Shown here one piece after another: positions 8,384 through 15,663 of a stretch of DNA of 64,000 bases (positions within the stretch are counted from its first letter, which is position 1; each line of letters begins with the position of its first letter). A model generated the notes under the pieces. The model made no database searches. It saw only the letters and a list, made by a program, of their open reading frames with translations, and was not told the DNA's origin. The position numbers and the translations under genes are program-made. The DNA is from CAVHXA01 sp963639765 (GTDB lineage Bacteria; Bacillota; Clostridia; Oscillospirales; Oscillospiraceae). The DNA lies in contig CAVHXA010000008.1 in the NCBI GenBank assembly GCA_963639765.1, positions 1 through 64,000 of the forward strand. Direction: 5' to 3'.

Positions 8384-8590
8384 ATGCTGTATCCTCCCAT
8401 GTCCGAGCTGCTCGATCACATCGACAGCCGCTATCTGCTGGTCAATGTCATTGCCCACCGTGCCCGCCAGCTTTCCATCGAATCCCAGCAGACCCAGCAG
8501 CCCCTTCCGAAAAAGCCGGTCAGTGTTGCCATCGACGAGATTGCACAGGGCAGGCTGACTGCCACCATGAAGGAAGATTATCAAAAATAA
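8384..8590 (+). CDS. rpoZ: RNA polymerase omega subunit
   Basis: 68 aa, small even for omega. MSELLDHIDSRYLLVNVIAHRARQL matches the omega N-terminus, including the conserved RY.LV...A.RARQL pattern. AAGGAGA lies 10 nt before ATG 8384. Located between gmk and priA, its usual place; the coaBC gene that often follows rpoZ in clostridia is absent here. No promoter is evident in the 170-nt gap upstream. Confidence 0.9.
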   Translation: MLYPPMSELLDHIDSRYLLVNVIAHRARQLSIESQQTQQPLPKKPVSVAIDEIAQGRLTATMKEDYQK

Positions 8591-8677
8591 AAGGGCCGTG
8601 CCGCGCACAGGCCCCACAGGTCCTTCTGCGGTCCGCGGCCGGCACCGCCATACAGCCATACGAAGGGAGATTTGTCC

Positions 8678-11110
8678 TTGATCGGCAGAATTGCCGTATC
8701 GGCGGCAACATACGCCATCGATACTCTGTTTCGCTATCGCATCCCGCCGTCCATGCACGACCGTGCGCTTCCCGGCGTGCGGGTTCTGGCTCCGTTCGGC
8801 AGGGGGAACCGGCCGACAGAGGGCTTTCTGCTGCTGACCGAAGAGGGTGAGGACGAAGCCCTGAAAAGCATTTCGCAGATTCTCGACGATCAGCCCGTGC
8901 TCTCCGAAAAAATGCTCCGGCTGGCAGCCTTTCTTCGCGACCGTTATTTCTGCACCATGTACGACGCGGCCCGCGCTCTGCTTCCGGCAGGACTCTGGTA
9001 CTCCGAAAAGCGGCGCTACTGCATAAGCGGCAGCTATGATCCGGTTGCCAACGCGCCCGAGCCGGGGACCCTCGACGAAGAGCTTCTGCAGCGCATCCTT
9101 TGCGCCGGCGGCTCGATGGACGAGCAGCTTCTCACCGACCATACCGACGGCAGCACCGAAAAGGCAATCGGACGGCTTCTGACAAGGGGCCTGCTTACGG
9201 TCATGACCGACACCCGCGCCGTCCCGCAGAAAACGCAGCAGTCCGTGTCGCTGGCTGTCAGCACACAGGAGGCACTGGCCTGCGCCTCCAGAAAAAAGCG
9301 CTCCGCCTCCGCACAGGCCGCTGTGCTGGAATTTCTGGCAAAAACGGGCACGGCCGACATAAAGGAAATCACCTATTACACCGGCGCGAATGCCGCCGTG
9401 GTGCGGCGGCTGCGGGATCAGGGCTGGCTGACCATTACAACCCGGCAGGTGCTCCGCCAGCCGGACTTTAACGCAAAAACGGCCCGGGAGCCGATTGTAC
9501 TCAACGGGCAGCAGCAGGCTGTATGCAGCGGCCTGACCGCACAGATGCGCAGTCCCAACCCGGGCGTTGCCCTTTTATACGGCGTCACCGGCAGCGGAAA
9601 AACGGCCGTGTACCTCAGCCTGATCCGGCAAGCCCTCGAAGACGGCAAAGACGCGCTGCTTCTGGTTCCCGAAATCGCGCTCACGCCGCAGCTGACAAGG
9701 CTGTTTGCCTCGGTTTTTCCGGGGCAGATCGCGGTGCTGCATTCCGGACTTCGTCTTGCGGAGCATTATGACCAGTGGCAGCAGATCCGAAGCGGCAGGG
9801 CAAGGGTTGTGATCGGAGCGCGGTCCGCCGTGTTTGCGCCGGTGCAGAATCCGGGCGTGATCATTGTCGACGAAGAGCAGGAGCACAGCTACAAATCCGA
9901 ATCCGGCCCCCGCTACCACGCCAGAGAGGTTGCAATCTACCGCGGACAGAAGGAATCCGCACTGGTTGTCCTGGGCTCGGCCACCCCGAGCATCGAGTCC
10001 ATGTACCGTGCGCGCAACGGCACATATTCCCTGTATACGCTCCGGCAGCGCTACGGCGGGGCAGAGCTTCCGCAGGTACGGCTGGCAGACACGAAAAAAG
10101 ACCTCTGCGACGGCAGCAGCAGTCCGATCGGCAGTGTGCTGCGAAAGGAGCTCGAAGACAATCTCCGGTCCGGCCACCAGAGCATCCTCTTTATCAATCG
10201 CCGCGGCAACAGCCGCCTTCTGATCTGCACCGGCTGCGGTCATGTACCGAAATGCACCCGCTGCAGCGTAAGCCTCACATGGCATTCGGCCAACGGCCGG
10301 CTGATGTGCCACTATTGCGGACATTCCGAGCCCGCACCGGAGCACTGCCCGGAATGCGGCGGCATTCTGCGCCCGGTCGGCTCCGGGACGCAGCGCATAG
10401 AGCAGGAGCTTGCGCTTCTTTTTCCCGGAACAAAGGTCCTGCGCATGGATACCGACACCATCACGGCCGCAAACACCCACCAGGTCCTGCTCGACCGCTT
10501 CGAAAAGGAGCGGATTCCCATTCTGGTCGGAACGCAGATGGTGGCAAAGGGTCTGGACCTCCAAAACGTGACGCTGGTCGGTGTTCTCGACGCGGACATG
10601 TCCCTGTATGTAGACGATTTCCGTGCCGGCGAAAACACCTTCCACCTGATCTGCCAGGTTGTGGGTCGGGCAGGCCGGGGCCGCGACGCCGGCCGTGCGG
10701 TGATTCAGACCATGACACCGGACAGCCGCGTGCTGCAGCTTGCGGCAGCACAGGACTACGACAGCTTCTACGAGCTCGAAATGCAGCTCAGACAGGGCCG
10801 GAGCTGTCCGCCCTTCTGCGACCTGATCACAATCAGCTTTTCGGCCCTGCAGGAGGATCAGGCACTTCAGACGGCATGGCGCTTCCGGCAGGCACTCGAG
10901 CAGCACTGTCAGAACGGAGCATACACGACGCTGGGTCCCGCGGCGGCACCCATAGCCCGCGTAAACCTCTACTACCGCTATCGTCTGACACTGGCGGGCA
11001 CAAACACGCGGCCGCTGCGGCAGCTGATTGCCGGGCTGGTCCGCGAATTTTCCCGCGACAGACAAACCCGCGGCGTTGCGATCTCTGCGGACGTAAACGC
11101 CTATGACTGA
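8678..11110 (+). CDS. priA: Primosomal protein N', replication restart helicase
   Basis: 3'-5' DNA helicase that loads the replisome at collapsed forks. 810 aa. An N-terminal 3'BD domain is followed by helicase motifs: Walker A YGVTGSGKT, DEEQEHSYKSE (motif II), GSATPS (motif III), and the zinc-binding insertion with Cys pairs (CTGCGHVPKC, CHYC, CPEC), then VGTQMVAKGLD and QVVGRAGRG in the C-terminal helicase lobe. TTG 8678 is preferred because AAGGGAGA ends 7 nt upstream; TTG 8672 is too close to that site. Directly followed by def (14-nt gap). Confidence 0.95.
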   Translation: MIGRIAVSAATYAIDTLFRYRIPPSMHDRALPGVRVLAPFGRGNRPTEGFLLLTEEGEDEALKSISQILDDQPVLSEKMLRLAAFLRDRYFCTMYDAARALLPAGLWYSEKRRYCISGSYDPVANAPEPGTLDEELLQRILCAGGSMDEQLLTDHTDGSTEKAIGRLLTRGLLTVMTDTRAVPQKTQQSVSLAVSTQEALACASRKKRSASAQAAVLEFLAKTGTADIKEITYYTGANAAVVRRLRDQGWLTITTRQVLRQPDFNAKTAREPIVLNGQQQAVCSGLTAQMRSPNPGVALLYGVTGSGKTAVYLSLIRQALEDGKDALLLVPEIALTPQLTRLFASVFPGQIAVLHSGLRLAEHYDQWQQIRSGRARVVIGARSAVFAPVQNPGVIIVDEEQEHSYKSESGPRYHAREVAIYRGQKESALVVLGSATPSIESMYRARNGTYSLYTLRQRYGGAELPQVRLADTKKDLCDGSSSPIGSVLRKELEDNLRSGHQSILFINRRGNSRLLICTGCGHVPKCTRCSVSLTWHSANGRLMCHYCGHSEPAPEHCPECGGILRPVGSGTQRIEQELALLFPGTKVLRMDTDTITAANTHQVLLDRFEKERIPILVGTQMVAKGLDLQNVTLVGVLDADMSLYVDDFRAGENTFHLICQVVGRAGRGRDAGRAVIQTMTPDSRVLQLAAAQDYDSFYELEMQLRQGRSCPPFCDLITISFSALQEDQALQTAWRFRQALEQHCQNGAYTTLGPAAAPIARVNLYYRYRLTLAGTNTRPLRQLIAGLVREFSRDRQTRGVAISADVNAYD

Positions 11111-11124
11111 TATGAGGTGAAAGA

Positions 11125-11640
11125 ATGGCACTGCGAAAAATCATGACGCAGGAGGATGCCCCCCTGAACAGGACCTGCCGGCAGATTACATCCTTTGACG
11201 AGCGTCTGCACATACTGCTCGACGATATGGTCGAAACGCTGATCGATTCCGATGGCGTGGGTCTGGCGGCGCCTCAGGTGGGGGTACTGCGGCGGGCCGT
11301 GATTGTATTCGACGGCGAGCGTTATCTCGAGCTGGTCAACCCCGAAATCATCCTGCAGGAGGGAGAACAGGACGGGCTCGAGGGCTGTCTGAGCGTTCCG
11401 GATGTGTGGGGACTGGTAAAAAGGCCTGACCACGTGATTCTTCGTGCACAGGACAGAAACGGCAGCGCGGTCGAATACGAAGCCCACGGCCTTACAGCCC
11501 GCGCCTTCTGCCACGAGGTAGACCATCTCGACGGGCACCTCTTCACGGAAAAGGCCTATCGCTACCTCGAGGGCGAAGAGCTTGAGGCCTATCTGCGCGA
11601 GCAGAGCGACGGGCAGCCGCAGGACGGGGAGGACGCATGA
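11125..11640 (+). CDS. def: Peptide deformylase
   Basis: Removes the N-terminal formyl group from nascent proteins. 171 aa with all three motifs: GVGLAAPQVG (44-53), EGCLS (Cys88 metal ligand) and HEVDH (130-134, two His ligands and the catalytic Glu). Upstream AGGTGAAAG places the ribosome. The last four bases overlap fmt, the enzyme working at the opposite end of the formylation cycle. Confidence 0.96.
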   Translation: MALRKIMTQEDAPLNRTCRQITSFDERLHILLDDMVETLIDSDGVGLAAPQVGVLRRAVIVFDGERYLELVNPEIILQEGEQDGLEGCLSVPDVWGLVKRPDHVILRAQDRNGSAVEYEAHGLTARAFCHEVDHLDGHLFTEKAYRYLEGEELEAYLREQSDGQPQDGEDA

Positions 11641-12554
11641 GAATCGTTTTTATGGGCACGCCCGAGATTGCCAAAGGCTGTCTTACGCGTCTGGTCGAAG
11701 ACGGCAGACAGATCGCCGCCGTCTACACAAAGCCCGACACGCCGCAGAAACGCGGACTGAAGCTCACGGCCTCGGCCGTAAAGGAATATGCCGCAGAGCA
11801 GGGCCTTTCGGTGCTTCAGCCAACCGACTTCAAATCCGACGAAACCGTCCGGCAGCTGCGCGACCTGCAGCCGGACCTGATTGCCGTTGTGGCCTACGGA
11901 AGGATTCTTCCGCAGCGGGTGCTGGACATCCCGCCGCTGGGCTGCATCAACATCCACGCAAGCCTGCTGCCGCAGCTTCGCGGCGCGGCACCCATCCAGC
12001 GCGCCGTTCTGCAGGGCCTTTCCAAAACCGGCGTGACCGCCATGCATATGTCGGCGGAAATGGATGCGGGTGACATCATCGACACGGCAGAAACCCCCAT
12101 CGGTCCCAACGAGACCTCCGGCGAGCTGACGCAGCGTCTGGCCCTGCTGGGCAGCGACCTGCTCAGCCGCACCATCGACGCCATCGCTGCCGGCACGGCC
12201 CAAAGAAGACCGCAGGACCCCGCGCTTGTGACCTTCGCGCCCATGCTCAGCCGGCAGGAGGCACAGATCGACTGGACAAGGCCCGCCGGCGAAATCCACA
12301 ATCAGATCCGCGGAATGAATCCGTGGCCCATCGCGCAGACAACCCTGCAGGGCACGGTGCTCAAGCTCCATGCCAGCGAGCTTCGCGACGAGGGCACCGG
12401 GAGCCCGGCCGGGACAATCCTCTCTGCCGGAAAGCAGGGACTTGACATGGCCTGCGGCGGCGGGACCGTTCTGCGGATTCTGCGGGTTCAGGCACAGGGA
12501 GGCAGGCAGATGACTGCGGCCGAATACTTCCGCGGACATCCGCTGGTTTTGTGA
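11637..12554 (+). CDS. fmt: Methionyl-tRNA formyltransferase
   Basis: Formylates initiator Met-tRNA using 10-formyl-THF. 305 aa. Formyl-transferase domain with NIHASLLPQLRGAAP (catalytic His107, SLLP loop) and TGVTAMHMSAEMDAGD, then the C-terminal tRNA-binding domain (INQIRGMNPWP-like segment). Start overlaps the def stop (ATGA). The initiator tRNA it acts on is encoded at 33995-34068. Confidence 0.95.
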   Translation: MRIVFMGTPEIAKGCLTRLVEDGRQIAAVYTKPDTPQKRGLKLTASAVKEYAAEQGLSVLQPTDFKSDETVRQLRDLQPDLIAVVAYGRILPQRVLDIPPLGCINIHASLLPQLRGAAPIQRAVLQGLSKTGVTAMHMSAEMDAGDIIDTAETPIGPNETSGELTQRLALLGSDLLSRTIDAIAAGTAQRRPQDPALVTFAPMLSRQEAQIDWTRPAGEIHNQIRGMNPWPIAQTTLQGTVLKLHASELRDEGTGSPAGTILSAGKQGLDMACGGGTVLRILRVQAQGGRQMTAAEYFRGHPLVL

Positions 12555-13858
12555 TGGGCGCAAGACATACCGCACTCACGGCGCTGATTGCCTGCCGAAA
12601 GGCCGGTGCCTGGGCCGACAGCGTTCTGGACGCGCATATCCGGCGCGACGGTCTGGACAGCCGCGATGCGGCTCTGGCAACCAGGCTCTGCTGCGGCGTG
12701 CTGCAGAATCGTGCACTGCTGGACTTTTATCTCTCGGCCTTTTCCGCGCGCAGGCTTTCGGATCTGCAGCCGGTGGTGCTGGACATTCTGCGCCTTGGCG
12801 CGTATCAGATTCTCTTTTCCGACCGGATTCCCGCCTCTGCGGCGGTAAACGAGGCGGTGGAGCAGGCCCGAAAATCCGCCAACGGCAAGGCCGCCGGCTA
12901 TGTCAACGGCGTGCTTCGCGCGCTTTGCCGCGGTCCGCTGCCGGAGCCTTCCGAAAACAGTCCCGACTATCTCTCCACAAAATACAGCCACCCCGCTCCG
13001 CTGGTCGAGCTGCTCAGAGAAAATATCCCCGCCGAGGCACTCGAGCCGATGCTGCGGGCGGACAACTGCATCCCCGACGCGGCACTTCAGGTAAACACCT
13101 GCAAAACCACAGCCTCCGATCTGCTTGCACAGCTGAGCGGCGCGCACGAGCATCCCTGGATGCCCGACTGCATCACCATGCAGGGCATGGGCAGTCCCGA
13201 GCGTCTGCCCGCCTTTGGGCAGGGACTGTTCTGGGTGCAGGATCCCGCGGCCAGACTGGCGGTTTTCGCAATGGAGCTTCGGCCCGGCATGCGCGTGCTG
13301 GATGTATGTGCGGCACCCGGAGGCAAAACCTTTGCGGCTGCGGCAGCCATGCACGGCGAGGGCGAGATACTGGCCTGCGACATCCACGAGTCCAGACTCC
13401 GCCGCATCACACAGGCAGCCGGGCGGCTGGGCTTCGACTGCATCCGCACCCTTCTGTGCGACGCGACCCTTCCGCTGAACGAGGCAGACGGCAGCTTTGA
13501 TGCGGTACTGATCGACGCGCCCTGCTCCGGTCTGGGCGTCATCCGCAAAAAGCCGGACATCCGCTACAAAGACATCCGCTCGCTTGCGGGTCTGCCTGCA
13601 ATCCAGGCATCCATCCTCGAGAGCCGCTGCCGGGCGGTAAAAAAGGGCGGCATCCTGCTGTATGCCACCTGCACGGTGCTGCAAAGCGAAAACGAAAAAC
13701 AAATTGCAGCCTTTTTAAGCCGGCACGGCGAATTTGAGGCGCAGAGCTTTTCCATACCCGGAGCGGGACGGGTCGACGGGGGCATGATCACCCTCTATCC
13801 GGGCGGCACACTGGACACAGACGGTTTTTTCATCTGCAGATTGAGGCGGACATCATGA
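12551..13858 (+). CDS. rsmB: 16S rRNA (cytosine-967-C5) methyltransferase RsmB
   Basis: 435 aa. N-terminal NusB-like RNA-binding domain (about 1-140), then a NOL1/NOP2/Sun SAM-dependent methyltransferase domain with VCAAPGGKTFAAA (SAM site) and the two catalytic-site cysteines Cys325 in DAPCSGLG and Cys374 in ATCTVL. Start may be GTG 12551 (4-nt overlap with fmt) or ATG 12554; they differ by one residue and neither has a separate ribosome site. Confidence 0.93.
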   Translation: MMGARHTALTALIACRKAGAWADSVLDAHIRRDGLDSRDAALATRLCCGVLQNRALLDFYLSAFSARRLSDLQPVVLDILRLGAYQILFSDRIPASAAVNEAVEQARKSANGKAAGYVNGVLRALCRGPLPEPSENSPDYLSTKYSHPAPLVELLRENIPAEALEPMLRADNCIPDAALQVNTCKTTASDLLAQLSGAHEHPWMPDCITMQGMGSPERLPAFGQGLFWVQDPAARLAVFAMELRPGMRVLDVCAAPGGKTFAAAAAMHGEGEILACDIHESRLRRITQAAGRLGFDCIRTLLCDATLPLNEADGSFDAVLIDAPCSGLGVIRKKPDIRYKDIRSLAGLPAIQASILESRCRAVKKGGILLYATCTVLQSENEKQIAAFLSRHGEFEAQSFSIPGAGRVDGGMITLYPGGTLDTDGFFICRLRRTS

Positions 13859-14901
13859 CAGACATCAAATCCATGACTCCGGAGGAAATCACGGCCGCCA
13901 TGCGGCAGCTCGGCCAGCCCGCCTATCGGGGCGAGCAGGTGTTTTCGTGGCTGCACCGCGGCGTGCGTTCGTTCGACGAAATGACAAACCTCCCGAAGGA
14001 TCTGCGAAAAGCCATGCAGGAGCATTTTTCCCTTACGGCTCCGATCATGGCCGCAAAGCAGGTCTCGGCGGCAGACGGCACAATCAAATACCTCTGGCAG
14101 CTGGCAGACGGCAACTGTGTCGAATCGGTCCTTATGCGCTACCGCTACGGAAACAGCGTATGCATCTCCAGCCAGGTAGGCTGCCGGATGGGCTGCAAAT
14201 TCTGCGCGTCCACCCTTGGCGGGCTGGTCCGAAGCCTCACCCCTTCGGAGATGCTGGATCAGGTCCTGTTCACAAAGCTCGAGTCCGGGCTGGATGTTGG
14301 CCATATCGTTCTGATGGGAATCGGCGAGCCTCTGGACAATTTCGACACGGTCCGCCGCTTTCTGACGCTTGTCAATCACCCGCTGGGTCTGAACATCAGC
14401 ATGCGCCACATTTCGCTTTCAACCTGCGGAATCGTAGAAGGAATCGACGCGCTGGCCCGGGAGAATCTGCAGCTGACCCTTTCCGTGTCGCTGCACGGTC
14501 CGACCGACGAGGTCCGAAGCGAAATCATGCCCATCAACCGCAAATACGGCATCGAAAACGTGCTTGCCGCCTGCCGGCGGTATTATGCCGCAACCGGCCG
14601 GCGAATCAGCTTTGAATACGCCATGATTCAAAACGTAAACGATGCGCCGGAGCAGGCCGTGCAGCTCGCCGACGCCCTGAAGGGCATGGGCGCGCACGTA
14701 AACCTGATTCCGCTGAACCGCGTGGAGGAGCGTACGCTCAACCCGAGCAGCCGGCAGAGCATTGCCCGGTTTCAGCAGGTGCTGCAGGCCAGAGGCATTC
14801 CGGCAACCGTCCGGCGCAGCCTGGGCGGAGACATCGACGCTTCGTGCGGTCAGCTCCGACGAAAGCACGAAAACAAAAACCCGGGCAGAGGAGGGGAATA
14901 G
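13855..14901 (+). CDS. rlmN: 23S rRNA/tRNA adenine-C2 methyltransferase RlmN
   Basis: Radical-SAM enzyme making 2-methyladenosine at 23S A2503 and in some tRNAs. 348 aa. The radical-SAM cluster is C110xxxC114xxC117 (CRMGCKFC); the second catalytic Cys331 is in DASCGQL near the C-terminus. ATGA overlap with rsmB and 2-nt gap to stp place it in the operon. Length is typical. Confidence 0.95.
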   Translation: MTDIKSMTPEEITAAMRQLGQPAYRGEQVFSWLHRGVRSFDEMTNLPKDLRKAMQEHFSLTAPIMAAKQVSAADGTIKYLWQLADGNCVESVLMRYRYGNSVCISSQVGCRMGCKFCASTLGGLVRSLTPSEMLDQVLFTKLESGLDVGHIVLMGIGEPLDNFDTVRRFLTLVNHPLGLNISMRHISLSTCGIVEGIDALARENLQLTLSVSLHGPTDEVRSEIMPINRKYGIENVLAACRRYYAATGRRISFEYAMIQNVNDAPEQAVQLADALKGMGAHVNLIPLNRVEERTLNPSSRQSIARFQQVLQARGIPATVRRSLGGDIDASCGQLRRKHENKNPGRGGE

Positions 14902-14903
14902 CC

Positions 14904-15635
14904 GTGCGTGCATGGGGCCTGACGGACCGGGGACTGGTCCGCAAATCCAATCAGGACTGTTTTCTGGTCAGAGCCATAGGCGAGCAGCTGCTGGTGGTGG
15001 TCTGCGACGGTATGGGCGGTCACAACGCGGGCGACGTGGCCAGCTCCATGGCTGTGGAGGTATTCTCGCAAACGGTCATTGCCTCGGCTGTGCCCGGCAT
15101 GACGGCAAAGCAGATCGACGGTCTGCTGCAGGGAGCCGTCAGGCTGGCCAATCAGGCCGTGCTCGAGGAATCCATGGCCAGCCCCGCCTTTGAGGGCATG
15201 GGGACCACGCTGGTGGCGGCACTGATCACCGGCGGCGACGCGGCCATCGCAAACGTCGGCGACAGCCGGGCCTATTTTATCAACGAAGACGAAATCCGTC
15301 AGATTACCCGGGACCACTCCGTGGTGCAGATGATGGTCGAAAGCGGCGAGCTGACCGCACAGGAGGCCCAGACCTTTCCCGGCCGCAACATGATCACCCG
15401 GGCCGTCGGAACCGAAAAAGACGTTGAGGCCGACATCTTCCACGAGGCGTTCTCTCCCGGCGACTGTCTTCTGCTTTGCTCCGACGGGCTTTCCAATCAG
15501 GTTACGCCCGGAGAAATGCAGTTTGAACTGATTCACGGCGTGCAGCTCGAAACCTGCTGCAGCCGGCTGATTCAGATTGCCCGCGACCGCGGCGCGCCGG
15601 ACAACGTTACGGCTGTGGTGGTATCGGGCTTATGA
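14904..15635 (+). CDS. stp: PP2C-type protein phosphatase, PrkC partner
   Basis: 243-aa Mn/Mg-dependent Ser/Thr phosphatase that reverses the PASTA kinase encoded next. Motifs in order: RKSNQD, DGMGGHNAGD (metal aspartates), GDSRAY, CSDGLSN and PDNVTAVVV. GTG 14904 was chosen for the GAGGAGGGG 7 nt upstream; an in-frame ATG 60 nt earlier lies inside rlmN and gives a non-family N-terminus. Confidence 0.94.
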   Translation: MRAWGLTDRGLVRKSNQDCFLVRAIGEQLLVVVCDGMGGHNAGDVASSMAVEVFSQTVIASAVPGMTAKQIDGLLQGAVRLANQAVLEESMASPAFEGMGTTLVAALITGGDAAIANVGDSRAYFINEDEIRQITRDHSVVQMMVESGELTAQEAQTFPGRNMITRAVGTEKDVEADIFHEAFSPGDCLLLCSDGLSNQVTPGEMQFELIHGVQLETCCSRLIQIARDRGAPDNVTAVVVSGL

Positions 15636-15663
15636 TCAGAATTTCAGGATAGGAGGGCGGCCT

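Noticed and set aside
8590..8640. Terminator-like stem GGGCCGTG...CACAGGCCC after rpoZ
   Set aside because: The stem needs a bulge and there is no T-tract; priA follows closely. It resembles the ferredoxin terminator in sequence, but is too weak to call.
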